A stretch of DNA of 64,000 nucleotides from Phytoseiulus persimilis (lineage: Eukaryota > Arthropoda > Arachnida > Mesostigmata > Phytoseiidae). The notes under the pieces are model-generated. The model worked only from the letters and a program-made list of their open reading frames with translations. It searched no databases and was not told the DNA's origin. The position numbers and the translations under genes are program-made. The stretch's first letter is position 1, and each line of letters starts with the position of its first letter. The stretch spans positions 33,786,745-33,850,744 of the forward strand of contig CM075102.1 in NCBI GenBank assembly GCA_037576195.1, given 5' to 3'. Positions 46,851 to 60,385 of this stretch are shown piece after piece.

Positions 46851-48979
46851 GATGTTAATCTTCACGAGAGCATGAAATTGGGACTCAACGTCTACCTGAG
46901 TGCGACAGAAATGGACCGCGGCTTGAGATCCTTCCGCGATTCCGAATGAGTCAGTGTCCACTGGGAGTGGATGGGAGAAGCTTCGCTGGAAACCTGCAGG
47001 AGAACGGTGGATGGAGTCCGTGCAGATCATGTTTGGGGTAAGAGAGTCGGTAGGAAACATCGGAATCGCGGCATGATCTCTGAACTCTCACTCGGAACGG
47101 AGTCCGTGCAGCCGTAGCTCTACATAACGGTTTGCACGTTTGGCACAGACCACATCGACCGTGCGGCCATCTTCCGTCGGTTCCAACTAGCGGTCGTAGC
47201 GCGACCGCTCGCAATCTATCGTTCCGGTGCCACTGGAGACCCACTGATAGAGCACGCCCGCCCACAGCGGCTTCAGCGAATATGGCTGTCGGTTTTCCTC
47301 ATCGACTGAATGTTTCCGAGCGAAACAATTCAGATAAACTCGAAATTCGATTCCAGATCGCTCGAAACCGCTCCGTCGAGAATAGGGAGAACAGTTCGTT
47401 CCACTAAAGCGGCGTCAGCATAGCGAGCGCTCCGTTCTCCCTCCCGTGGGACCTTACGTGTGCTCTTTGGAAGTTTTGCTGGTTCTGTATCCTGCGCGGT
47501 TCGCGTTCGTGTGATGATGAGAGAATCTCGTTACCTCAACAAGCCCCAGGATACAATTCGCTGGTTGCAAGTAGTCTGCGTTCAAGTCAACGTTGCTCCT
47601 CGGCGTCGCGACCTGCTTCTGGAGGAGTTCCGCTTCTCTTCTCAGTCTGGAAAAGTCAGTTTCCATGACAGAGAGTCCGTTAAGAATTTCCAATGACGGA
47701 TCGCTTGTCTCGCGCAACTGCATAAGGGTGAATGAAAAAATGCTTCCTGTGAGACGTGGGGATTCTCGGAGAATTTCCTACTTTTGGCGGTGCCACCGAC
47801 ACTCGAGCCGCGAGCAGTCGAATAGAAGACCAAACGACGAGCTGCTCCTCGGATTGGCAGCCGCTTGCGCACCCTGCTCTGCAGCGATCTCGGCAGTTCT
47901 TCCCAGGGAAGTCTCGTCCGGCGGTATCGTCCGCCGGGCCGGAATTCGTTTCCAACGCGCGACACACGCCCGAAGACGGCGCGCAACAGCTGTTCCTCGG
48001 TCGTCCGCTTGAAGCAGCACTCTTGGAAAGGAGGAGCGGCCGGCGGGAAAACTATCCTGTCGATTCGACACTATTCCCGAGGTCATTCACGGCCAGTGAC
48101 GGCTGTTCCATTCATATCTACGGAAGGTTCATCAGTGCTCGATCTGTGGAATCGTAATCCCAACCAGTCGCCCGGGCGAACTTGTTGCTCACTCGATCCG
48201 AGAGCCCTTAATATTCGACCGCGGACTCTCGACTGCCCGCTCTTGCTGGTGGAGCCAAATCGAGGCCCACGTTCCGTCTCTCTGTATCAATGGGCTATTT
48301 ATCGGTCTCATAGAATCGGATACAGGTACGCAAGCCAACCGCACCGTCTCTGCAAATCCTCCCCCATCCGTGTTGAGCATTGGCCCCAGGCTACACTTGT
48401 CATTGAGGCCTCTATCGAGTGACTGCATCGGTGGGAAGCCGGCGGGTTGGTTAAAATGAGGGAAACTATTGTGGTCGTCGCTCGGAAATGAGTCGAAAGG
48501 AACGAGAAGCGTCAGGATGGAAATCGAGCCTGAGCTGTTCATGTGCTAACTAGAGCTCTGCATGACTCGCGGAATACTTTCCGATAACCGCGGCTTTGAA
48601 TCTAAACGACAACAATCCGGGCCTCAGGACAGGTACGTTGTCACGGTATCGTTCCAAAGCGCGAAGTGCATGGCGTGCGTTCTCGATCGTCGATTCAACA
48701 CTCTTCTCGTATGTACGTCAATATTCGTGCCCAACGACACCGCTAAACATGAATATTTGCGAAGATGGCGTGACATCGCATCCATAATTTAGGTCGGCCA
48801 AACAGTCTCGTGCGTTGTAACCTGAGAGCACTTTCCGTGACAAGTCGAGCTGCTTATTCTTCGTCTCGATTCCCAGCTCATATGGCACATGACTCTTTTG
48901 CAGGGAGGGATTTCGCGCGAGGCACCACATGCCCCCGAATCAAGACCCGTGGTTTCGAGTGAGTGCACCTCCCTCCTCC

Positions 48980-49033
48980 ACCTCTCTCTCTCTCTCTCAA
49001 TCTCTCCCTCTCCCTTTTCTCTCTCTCTCTCTG
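48980..49033 (+). repeat. CT microsatellite
   Basis: Interrupted CT/CTCC runs over about 54 bases, followed by GAATGAATAAATGAATG, a short tetranucleotide run. Confidence 0.9.
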
Positions 49034-50617
49034 AATGAATAAATGAATGTATCTTGAGTGTCAACATTAACCTCGATCAGAAGGATTTCGGTTCGAACGA
49101 TGATGATAATTTCGAATCATTTAGTGGGCCCGCCAATATTGGAATTCTGACTTCCGCGGCACACCTCGCGGAGCCGATCAATATTGCGACGTGTGCTACA
49201 GATGCTGGTAAATAGAATTGAGCGAGGCGGGCTTTGTGCGGATGCCTGAACAACGCAGCCTAGGCAACTCCCACTTTTCGCAACGGCCACTGCACGTCCG
49301 CGGTTCCTGGTTGTTCCTTCGTTACGGCGATGCGGTTCTCCTGCGAGAGCGAACAGCGCTCGCATACACTTTCCGTCACTCAACTTTATTGTTTCCCTCG
49401 AATTTCGTGCGACCAAGCCTTCGCGAAAGAGGTCACACAGCGCATCTTTTGACTCTGAAGGATGACAACCTGATGATGCTGAACTTGGGAACGTTCTATT
49501 GTTCAGAGGTCACACGAGACCGGAAAACCTTCCCCGTTGAGGTTTTCCCCTTACGCGTCTCAACTGTAACGGCGTTGGCGGCACCGACTACGACGATAAT
49601 AGCAGTTTCAATGGCCCGTCAGGGACTGGAACTCCGGGCGCCGACTTGTCTATCATTCACCGGGCTGCACAGTGGGAGAACGGCAGCTGAGCAGCAGATC
49701 TGACCGAGCCGATAAACAGTTTCATTAGGTGACAGCAGTTGCCGAAAATGAATCATTGATCCCTCCGGTGCTCGCGTGATCAGCGCGCCCAACACAAAGC
49801 AATCGTTTCCCGCTCGGAGAACTCTAGAGTTTCCGGAACAGCGAAAACGAACTGAGAGAGGTAATGGAGAAGCGATTCTGCGAAACGATCCTGGAAGAGG
49901 GAGAGAGAGAGAGAAATTATCAAATCGGAATCATCGAGAAGCGCGTCGACGGCAAGAAGGTGTCAGTTTGCTCAGGAAGGAATCGACAGTCAAAATGCCC
50001 TACAGTGCGCCAGGAACCAACGAATCAACGGGTTCTCGAAGTGATAGCGGGCTCCCATTATCAAACAGAATCTCCTGTTTTAACTTCTAAGAGGGGGGTC
50101 CACCCCAGCATGCGCATCGGGTACTCGACATGCGACGACGATGACTGCATACATCGCATAGAAGCCCGCACTCGTTTCCCCGATTCAGCTCAGGCTTGAG
50201 TTATGGCCGGCCGGCTTTTCCCGGATGGTCCATAAACACGCCGAAATTACCCACATCTTGAAAAGTATGCTATCCCGCGCGTGACGCCGAGTTAGAGCTC
50301 TCCTTATCCGAGCTATCGCTGTGAGAAAGGCCGCGGCTCGGGCTGTTGAGCGTCGCTAGAATATCTGCAGATAACCGGATGGCCTTGAGACAATGAGACT
50401 CAGGAGACCGTCGGAGACAGCCTCCCTGGTTCCCTAACGACGTCATAATGGATGAGCCGAGTCTCAGCAACGTTCACTGTTGAGCTGAACTCACACACGT
50501 TAGCAAGATTCATCAACCGTTCTGGAACCACCTCATCGTATCGATAGATTCGCCGTTCTGGTTTCATACTATACTCGGGAAAGCCCCACGAGCGTCCTAT
50601 CCCAGTAACTCGAATCC

Positions 50618-51292
50618 CAGTTACCCGAATCCAAATCACCCCCTCTCACCGCCGAATCCTCACGCTCTAGAGACTAGAGTCACGACTCACGACGGACCCC
50701 TGGGAGAAGCATAGAAACTGACTGAAAGAGATATCCACTCCACTGACGCAACAAGGGTGGAACCCGTAGGAATATACGAAGTCGTTCTCGTACAGTGAGG
50801 TACAGCGCAGTGTACAGTGTATTTCCACAAATCTCCAGCCTCAGATGTGACGCGCGAAATACAAATATCGCTCGAGAATCATGGCAACCCAGCCTGCCCA
50901 GGCAGCCCAGGAGAACCCACGAGCAAAAACTCGCGGGGATCTGCTAGGTCCTCCGGTATGTGGCCGGATTCCCAGAAAGGCGCGCGCAGCAGAGCAGGCG
51001 ATGGCAGGGTTGACGATTCTTGACCAGTAAATTAATGAGAGAATGTCAAGATTAGAATATTGAGAACGATACTTCACTGTTGGGGATGACTTCCGGAGTC
51101 CCAGTAGAAATATTGAAAACCTCAAGCGAGATGGGAGACTGGAACTCTCGGGTAACGTCATTCTCGAGCTAAAGGTAGTATGGGTTGAGTTGAACTTCCG
51201 AAGTTCTATCGGCGCGCCAATAGCTTAGCACAAGGAGCTCCAACGCATGATGATCTGGCGGTAAGAGAGGGTAATTTCAATTCGGGTAACTG
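50618..51292. repeat. Inverted-repeat-bounded element, about 675 bp
   Basis: CAGTTACCCGAATCCAAATC at 50618 is mirrored at the right end by the reverse complement of GATTTCAATTCGGGTAACTG-like sequence ending at 51292, with about 25 of 30 positions matching through CCCTCTC. Just outside the left end, the 15-base unit CCCAGTAACTCGAAT is a near copy of CCCAGTTACCCGAAT, so the left terminus is duplicated. The interior has no coding capacity I recognise. A non-autonomous DNA transposon is likely. Confidence 0.55.
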
Positions 51293-53040
51293 GTACCCGA
51301 CCCCCACGAGGGGCATCAAGCGATCCAGGGAACTTCTGGGTCCCTGTTTGAAGTTCAACCAAACCCAATGGTAGAGCCGATGGAACCGCCTGAGATAGAG
51401 CGTGGTTTGTGGGATTTCGCTCGGGAACGAGATCGAGGTGTGAGAGAAGACGGCTCAAACATTCGATCCGGATTTGAGACGGCTGCGGGTGGGCGCCCAG
51501 CCAGCGATATGATCTCCGCAGAATATTCGACTGGGAAACAAATCGATTGTTCTCAACCCCCACAGAGCGCTGAAAGTTCATCCAAGAAGCCGCTGCCTTG
51601 CCCACTGATCGTCACATCCCCCGACCCCGTTTGGAGGCTGCGAACTGACACTCGATGAAGTTGAAGTCCTCGGACGGGAACCCCCTGCCTCATCGGATGC
51701 AGAGAGACTCGAATCCCTCCAGCATAGATACCACGGATCGACCCTTGAGACCATGGTACAGCTTCTGTGTGGAACCTTCAGAAATATACGTAGCTCACAG
51801 GTAGACTCCCGATCCGTCACAAGAATAACCGATTCAGGGCAGATAAACAAAGTACGCGAGTTGGTGGAGAGCCCCCGATCGCTGCCACGGAACCGAGGAT
51901 GTCTGTCGAGGTGTTTGGAAGCTCGCATCTTCGCTGAACTCTACTCGCGTCTGCGGAGGCTTGGGGGTATGCGAGGACGAAAAAAAACACGAACGTAAAT
52001 GCGCTCGGAGTACACCAAGCTGCATTGTGTTACGTCCGTCCAACCCCTCGTGGAGGGGGAGGGGGCCAGTCGGCAGGCTCCAGAAAGAGCGCCGGGAGCG
52101 CTCCAGTTGCTTATTCCAGCCTTTCATTCTTGGCAGTTCGAGTCAGCATGATGTCGAAGTTCTGGTTACTTGAGGTTTTTACTGCTCGTACTGTGGAGCG
52201 AGTTTCTGAGGCGCCTGCTCTCCGCCCGCTCCCCCAATGACGGAAGAGCCCTCCCTCATCTCACCTCAGCAGTTCTGATTGATAGCTCGCGTCTGGGAGG
52301 GGGTAAGTGAGGAATAGGCTCGGAGCAGTCAACAAGACTGTGTGCTTTAGCAGTTCCTCGAATCGAATTTATATCCATACAGTCTCCGGGTCGTTTCGTT
52401 TCCGGCGAACGGAGGAAAGAGGGTCGTTGTTATACTCCTCTGTTGGAATGGAGGGAGACAGCATGAGATTGAACCCAATGACCGGAGCAACTCCTTGTTC
52501 GCGTCTGAGGCAGCAGAACGTGCTGCAAGCGCACCGAAGGCATCTCCAATCCGAAAACCCCTCAGCCCAAACCGGTGCCACTTGCCGGTTGTTTCTTCTG
52601 ACGGCAGAAGTTGCTAATTTTAGCGAGTGGGGGGCGCTGCCTTCGTTTTTCCCAGAGCCCTCTCCCAGTCGTAGGATAAAACCCTTCGGAGGAAAGATCC
52701 CAGCAGCAAAGCAGATACTCCCTTCCCGGTGGCCGCATATCTACTGTGCTAACCCGCCCCACACCATGAGTTCAACGACGGGAAGCGTGAACGTCAACAA
52801 AGCCATCTGACGAGGGTTCCCAACGTGCTGACAGCGAGCATTTCGATTCGAAGTGCCGGCGTGGATTTCTCTTATGTGGTGGAAGAGTAGTCGAATTCTG
52901 TTCTAGTGAAGACCGTCTACGGCCTCAAGTCGATTGTGGCGGTTGTTGTGTGTGAGCGACTTGTGTAGATTCCTGCTGACGGAGGACTGCCGAGCTCGAG
53001 CGAGCAGGAGTTGCCTGTCGAAATAACGCTCTCGATAGCG

Positions 53041-53166
53041 ATGTCTCTCGGGATTATGCGTTCGATATTTCTTGTGTCATTTTTTGGATTGGCGTTCGGA
53101 CACTTCAGAACACTGGAAAAAGCTCGACTATCGACGTTGTCCTGCAAATCTAACTGCCTGGAAAAC
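53041..53166 (+). CDS. First coding exon of a secreted protein
   Basis: An ATG frame of 42 codons encodes a strong signal peptide (MRSIFLVSFFGLAFG at an internal Met), then HFRTLEKARLSTLSCKSN and CLEN, and stops exactly at a consensus donor (AAC/GTGAGT, phase 0); the next in-frame codons run into a stop. A C-x3-C-L motif right after the signal peptide recalls the start of anosmin-like cysteine-rich proteins, but that is a guess from six residues. No second exon was identified with confidence, so the gene may span the rest of the window or leave it. Confidence 0.42.
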
Positions 53167-56100
53167 GTGAGTCACTAACGTCGAAACGTACAGCACGTGC
53201 CGTACACGTGCACGGGTAAACATTGCATGACTTTCGATCCCACTTCCTCGACCACAGCGATGAAAATAGAGGACTTAGGCGTTTCGTATGAAATATCGTC
53301 AAGTCCAGGAATCATCTGCCATTGTTTTTGCGCCGTGTTGATTTTCTTGCGCGCAATCCCGTGGAGCCCGTGAACGATGTGGAAGTACGATAGTTGTTGT
53401 AAAACCTGCTTTCCTAAGTCAGGGAGAACTCGCGAAGCAATTAGGAATTTTAATGATATAGCAGAAGAATTCAAAACGGGAGTATGCGAGGAGCGAGCAC
53501 TCTGCCAAGGGCGAGGGCCGCGGCGAGGAATTCGATGACGCACGACGACGCAGGAGAACAAAACACTCGACAAAGAAGCGCGCAGCCGGTTCATGACTGA
53601 AGGGTTGGGAAACCCTGGACGGGAAAGAAGATCAGCTTCCCTGATTCAAGACGGGCGGGAGATTTTCCTCTCGGGAAGAGTCGCGATCAAGGTCAACCAG
53701 TCAGATGCTATGAGAGGCTTCATTTTGTGGCGTACCCCAAGAGACGTTCCCTTTATTTCTGTCTGCATGGTTTTATGAAAAGGATGGAACTGCTATCGAG
53801 AAGAGCTGCGTCGAGGATGAGCTGGAGAATCGAATCGAGATTTTGTCCGGGTCCCGACGAAAGCTCAAAACGACGGATTCATCGAGGGTTTAGCGAGGGA
53901 GATCGCAGCGCGCCTCCAAGCAGAGTGAAAGCGCCTGGGAACGGGTGAGGCCGCAATCCGGAGACGATGATTACGATGCTTTCCGAATGAGGAAGAAAGT
54001 TGATGGCCGGGAACTATAATTAAATATAATAGCAAGGCTAAGCTGCTCGGGGCGCTGCGAGTGTAGGGGCGGGTGATCGCAAACTGCTCGAGTTTTTCGG
54101 GGCTAGCGTGTCGAAGTAGGAAGGAATAAAATATCACAATGTTACATTGGCTCAGTCAGACGATCATTTTACGAGGACGACAGTCGAAAAAGCAGCGCAG
54201 ACGGCCTCTTGCCGTTGACCAGTTTGGGAATAGAGAGAATCTGCGCTCGGTCGCTCAGAGTCTGGCTCCGCTACGAACTTTGCAATGCAGATTTGATTTC
54301 GACAAACATCGGCAAGCATTGCCAATTCGAGATCCTCCAGTTTGCTCTGGCAGAGCAGAAGAGGGAAACTTGAGCAACAGCGGAAAGCAGCAGACGAAGA
54401 GGGGAACTCTCCGTGCTTTACAAAGAGCTTCGGATAGCTCAACGGCAGCGCCCAGGAGAATATTTCGCCACAATAATCAGCTCGAGCTCTCCCTTGGAAC
54501 GGCCGAAGATACCACTCTCGCTCTGGAGAGCAGCCAGAAAAGAATCCAAGCCCCCGGCGAACTCGATTAAGGTTTGGATGTTCTGGGAAAATCCTCGAGT
54601 ACAGTGAAAGGAGCATTACATTAAAACTTGGAAACAAAGGAAACGCAATCCGAAAATGGGAGATCAGGAGGAAGCTCACCGCTGTAGTCCTCTCTGAATT
54701 ATCCGGATGCTCGGGTCCGTCGCGAGCGTATCCGAGAGATGAAAGAGCCTTCGGAGCGAATGAATCACGGGAACAATGAGGAATGTTTGCAAGAAATGTG
54801 CAGAAACAATCAAGGAGCGAACGCTCTTCACCAAAATCGTTTCCCTCAGCACGACGTGCACGCGAACGACCCGGCGAACCCGTCGACCGGTTAGTTGGCC
54901 GGCCGTTTGCCCGCTCGTTCGGGCGCCTGCCGACCTCATTTTCTGAAAGCGTTGATTGCGTGGCTAATGCCAGGAGGCGATCTGGTGGCGCTGGGGCGAG
55001 CGTGTAACGAATCCGTTGGAACTTCGAACGGAACTTGGAATCTACGTCGCGACTGTGTTCGAAACCACCGTTCGTTAAAGTCAACCAATTTATTCGCGTT
55101 CCGCCTTAAACGGCGAACGTTTGCCTCCGACCGAGAGGTAACCCGCGGCCCCCGCCGATTGCCTACGCTTCGGGCTCAGCCCGATCGGCTCTGAAGTTTT
55201 CAACGGAGCTCAAACTGATTCCGGATTCGATGTTCCTACGGCGCTTCGTGACAGGGTTTCATTCCGCGCTCCGTAGGCTCGAAGAGAGCGTTCCGTTAAC
55301 GAGAACAAATCGATTTCATCGAGTTTTTTCCCTCATTCGGTCGGGGTTTCCTCCCTGTTCCCGCCCTTCCCTTGACAGTCTGATCCGTGCAATCCCATTT
55401 GTAACAGGCACGGCGTAGATCTCTGTAAATCCACTTTGAAGCTTGACTAGACTGTGCTTTGCAACAACTCCGGTAGCGTTGGCGCGTGCGAGCGTAACAT
55501 AGTACCACGACGCTTCTATACAACGAAACAGTTCAGATTCGAGCGCTTCGAGCTCTGCCAGGGGGATTCGACGCAAACAAAGACTGCTCCGCGCGGAGCT
55601 GCGTAGTCGGAAGAAGCACTGCGACCGTCTTGTCGAGTGCCATCACACCGTGAGCTCCGCGTCTGATGACTGATGAGCGCGGCTCGCGCAGAATGTGGGC
55701 TGTCTCCGCGAGCAGAGAGCGGAAGTAGTGCCGCAGGTCCGCTCCAAGGACTGCACTGAGGAGCGAAATCGTGAAGGGCAGACAGTGCTCCGAACCCACG
55801 GACCGTCTCTTGTAGGAATCGACTCGAGATCCGGGCTGCCGCTGCTGTTGGCGCCGACCGTCCTCCAGGTGGTCCTCGGCGGTGCGCTACCGTTGGACTG
55901 ACGCGTAATTTCGTTCGTCCAAATCTGTAATTAATCGGAGCGATCCGGGAGCGACGATCGAAATGAGGCCAACCAAAGACCAAAGAACGAACTCGACTGA
56001 CTACGAACAGCGGGAGAATAATTTCCTCTCGAGTCCTTCGACCATCGACTTTGCCAATACCGGGCCGCTTGAGGGCCTCCGTCGCAGTTGGCGCCGCGCA

Positions 56101-58422
56101 CGACGGTTTCGGTCTCCGCGAAAGTTTCGAATGCGCGCTTGAAGCGATCCGAGGTGGAAGAGAGAGAGAGATGCAGAAAACAAGCCACTTTTTTTATCAA
56201 TGATTCTATCGCAGGAGTGGATTGTCTGGGGGACCAATTTGAGTCCTTGCACTGCGCGTGCAACCGCCTCAATCATATCGATGCAGCATCGACGAAACCG
56301 AGCTCTCGCCTGAGGAAGGAGCTCTCGGGTGGTCTCGGAACAAAAGCCTCGGTCGGCGCCAATATGTCGGCGGCTGTGCAACGATGACTCAGGCCGGGAG
56401 GAGGGGGAGGAGCCGCCCATGACCACTTGGGGTGACGGCGCCAACCACGACTACAACGGCATCGACCACGATCATCGCCAACCAACACGACGATCGGGGC
56501 GCCGCTGCAGTCGAGCCGAAAAGAAGCTCGCATGGGGCTCCAAAGGGAAGACAAACTGCGCTATAGAGGAGATTGCTTAGTTTCGGACGATTTGCTTCCC
56601 CCCAGGTCTCTGCTAGTGCAACCGACTCGGCCGACCACCGCGAAGCAAAGTCTGAGTCACGGGGGCAGACGAAACGAGAGAACGCGGAAGAGAGACGACA
56701 AACACATACACGCATTTATATTCTATAAGAGATGCGACAATTCGGGGAAAACCTCCGCGCAGGACGGTTGTTGCATTCCAAGTGAGCGAATCTACGCGGC
56801 GCCGGTGCCCCGCCGCCCGGGTCGACATCGGTCCGACCGTTGGCGCTGTGCCAGTGCGACATTTGGAACTCATCGGTCGGCGGATTAATGGACGCACCGC
56901 GTTTCTGTTTGTGATGGAGAATCGGCTCTTGTGTAGCCCTGCTCGCGCAATTAGATATTTCGGCCGAGAGATCGAGTGGATTGTCGGGTGGGCTATGCAT
57001 GCAGCGTCAAAGGAGAACGTGCTGACTTCATCGCACGCGACAGCCATCCGAGTTGCAGTCGCTAGAAGGACTCGCCTACTCGTATTCTGGGCTCGGTAAT
57101 AGGATCGCTCGTAAAGTTGCCGACGCGCCAATCGATCCTGCCGTCGTTGAAGGCTACGCTCGCGAACACGATGTCGACTCAGCTTCCTGCTCGTCCCTTC
57201 CTGACGACGCTGTCGGTCCTTGGAGGGAGTCCATCTGCGCGGGGGACGGGCCATCGGAGCAGCTACGTGCGGGGCGAATCTTCTTTTCCCTCGGAACGGG
57301 GGACGCAGTCGTTGAGGGAACTTTTGTTTCGTCCCACCTCTCACGGAGCTTTTTACAAAAAGCGGGGTTCTGACCGGGCCTGAAGATTCCACGGTGGCGG
57401 GCGCAGTATTTTATAACCAGCTTCGCGAGCGAGGGTTGTCGCCGGGATAACGCGGAGCTTACGAACAAACTCGGAGGGAGGAAGAAGAGGAGAGAGCTGT
57501 AAGAATAAGGAATAAAGCCGGCCTAGCGGCGAACCGTCGCACACCGAAACAACAGTGGGGAGCCAGCCGGAACAGAGGACCAATGAACCGAGGCCAACGG
57601 ATGTAATGGATTCGTCTGCGTAAGGAAAAACAGAATCAGTCACGGCGCCAGAGAAACATAGCGGACGAGGGAGGAGGAAAAGGCGGAATAAACCAGTCGC
57701 GTTGAAGAGATGAACGCACGTAGGCGTCTTTGTAACACCGGCAGCCACTACGAATGCCGCTCCCCGAACGGCCTGGGAGTGGAGTGAACACTGCGTCCGG
57801 ATGTGACGTCAGGGAGAACGGATTGAGAGCGACACGCGACGAGAGCTCGTGTGTGTTCTCCAGCTCTCGGTTCCTTATTTGATCTCCTTTTCCGAGTTTG
57901 TCTGACCTTCGTCGACCACTACAGTCCACGGAGGGAGGAAATTGGAGCCTCCAATACCAGACGTGCGCTCTCAAACCGCTCCGGAGCAAATCTCCACTTT
58001 CGCGATGAGAGGCGACGGCCGAATCGTCACCGCGCGAGAAGCGAATGAGAATATTGCAGGTGACGGCCACCGAGTCGCTTTGCGGATGGCTCGGTGTGAT
58101 GACAACGAAGAGGTTTGGTCAGGAGACGACGACGGGAGATCATGTTTTGCAACAAGGCGACAAGAGGGAGTTCTCTCAGTTCTTTTTGCTTCCTACTGAT
58201 GGGAGGATATCGGTGAAAGGGACGCGGAGAAAAAGTCACTGCTGAGAGGAAAGCAGGAGTCTATTCCTGGTGGGGAACATAGCATGTGGCAGTGTCTTTG
58301 AGGAGAGGGCGGACAGATATTCTTGGTGAACGGCAATGCATTTCCAGTCAGCATGGAGAGTCAAGTTATTCTGGGTCAGTGGAGGTCAGATGTCCTCGCA
58401 AGACTTGATGGAGCATTTTGGT

Positions 58423-58512
58423 AGAGGGAGAGCGAGACATAGAGAGAGAGAGAGAGAGAGAGCTATAGAGATGGAGAGGGAGAGAGCTAGAGAGAGAGAG
58501 AGAGGAAGGGAG
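58423..58512 (+). repeat. GA microsatellite
   Basis: GAGAGA runs interrupted by CTATAG, TGG and CTAG units over about 90 bases. Confidence 0.9.
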
Positions 58513-60215
58513 GGTGGAAACGTCGTGCACGTAATGAACGCAACGAAAGCGAGCGGAAATTTTGCTGCATCGAAAGCGCTTGCCTCTTTGTTGTCGAGTG
58601 TCGACGTCGCGGCACCACTCGCTCGTCATTGTCCCGAAGAAACAGGCAGGAAACGACGTAGAAGAAGAAAAACGTGAATTCTAGTTCATTGTTTGTGGAT
58701 GAATGGATCCATCGACAGATCGGGCATTCCTCCGCGTTTACTCATTCTGCCATTCGAGCATTTGATGGCCCATGTGGACTCGTGCGGTCGTAGATATTCG
58801 TCGCCACGTACATCTGCCGGTGCGCTCGCCTTTGTTTATTTGTTCCCGCGCCTGGTGGTCTGTACTCGCGCGAATGTTCGTACGTACTTAGTAAGTAATC
58901 CGGCGGCAACTCGTTTTGCCTGTCGCGCAAACACGCACGCTCGTTCGCACTCCACTCGTGAAAGGCTTCGGCGGGTGGTCTGTTCGAGGGAACTTTATCG
59001 CAGTTAGCTACCGTGAGCCAAGCTGCCAGCGTCCCGGCCATGAGCGAGGGAAAACAAACAAGGGAGAAAGCGGCAAAACACCGAAAGACCCTCGGACGAA
59101 CAGACGAGGGAACATAGAGAAGTGTTTACCCGATATCAACCGTGCTTTCGATCGCTTCGCTTTCCCCGGTTGATGATCATTCCTAACAGGGGTCAATGTC
59201 TCTCCCTTGACAGCTGAAGGCACGCTCAGGGGTCTGAGACGAGAAGAAATATCTCGTTTGCTGCTGCTGCTAATGACGATGCCGGATTACCGAACTCTCC
59301 TCCAATCTGCAATCTAACACAAGGCCGGCTCTTCGCCTGTCGAGGCAGCGGTGCAAAGCTCCAACACCAGTTGGTGCGCAAGCGAGATTGCGCAGCTGCG
59401 CCCGTCCGACAGCGTCTCCGCAGCAAGTTCTGAGACAGTCGATACTCCCGGGGATTGTTGCTGCGCATATGCTGCTAAATCCCCTAATTTCGAGAAGGAA
59501 GTCCTTCTGTTCGAAAATGCAGAGTTCGAACATATGTCCAGTTGGAATGTGTATCGAATGAGGAACTGCCGAAGCATCTGATATCGAGTCGACCACTTCA
59601 GATTGGAAAATACTCATCTAAGTCGGGTTTTTCGTGCTTTCGTGGGAAGGAAGCGAATTCGAACACCAAATGCCCCCGGGCCGTTGTTTCACAGCTTTGC
59701 TGCGCCACTCCTAGACTGGCTGCGAGTTGGTAGGCTGATTCGGTCGTTTGTTTGCGCGTTCGTCTGAGTCTGCCGTTCACTGATTCGTCATGGTCCGTTT
59801 GTGGATCGTTCTCGGGTAATCTCTTTTCTCTCGGTTTGTTTATGGGCACGGAGGGGTCTTCCGTCTCGAAGAGGGCGGCGGGGCAGCCTAACGCGGGCTT
59901 TCCCCAGCGACTTCTCGTTCAACGGACAGCTGAAGCGGCAGATAGGCTTCCGTTGCAATGTGGAACCGGGTTGCGTTCCCCTTTTTTCTCGCCAAACTCC
60001 TTCAGGGGGCTACTGGGGAGTCAATAATTAACTGCCTGTCCTTCGGGAAAGGAGTGCAGCGAGTAAACCCGATCGCGGAGCTCGGTCGCAAGGCTGAGTA
60101 CCGTTTACGGTTCTGCTGAAAGAAACGTGCTGACCTCCCATGTGTGGGGTTCCTCCTTTCGAACGCATTCTCCCACTCGACGCAAGAGACATCAGACATG
60201 CGCATATCTCGGGAG

Positions 60216-60385
60216 TTCAGGCATTATTCGTCAATCACATCCATCAGCCCATGGATCCAGTGGTGTATGGATGAATAGATTTACGAATCATGCATTATTG
60301 CCATGGGAACTGATAATCTCAGCCATCAGAGACTCATTCATCCATCTCCCAATATGGATGGGGAATGAAATGATGAATGCCTGAA
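60216..60385. repeat. Small inverted-repeat element, about 170 bp
   Basis: The block begins TTCAGGCATTATTCGTC and ends with GATGAATGCCTGAA, an imperfect terminal inverted repeat of about 16 bp. The interior carries several ATCCAT/ATGGAT words that extend the fold. No target duplication is clear. It is MITE-like, or a hairpin-forming foldback element. Confidence 0.55.

Larger units (their letters stand above)
46851..53040. other. Gene-poor interval with repeats
   Basis: Contains a CT microsatellite, an inverted-repeat element at 50.6-51.3 kb and many overlapping unassigned frames around 47.6-48.2 kb on both strands, where GC content rises and stop codons are scarce. I could not recognise any protein domain in these. 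Confidence 0.4.

Noticed and set aside
54164-55084. 306-codon minus-strand ORF, longest outside recognised genes
   Set aside because: The + strand here is purine-rich, which removes most minus-strand stop codons. The product shows no domain, repeat or clear compositional sign of a gene.
56613-57392. 259-codon minus-strand ORF
   Set aside because: Same purine-skew explanation; very arginine-rich product without recognisable features.
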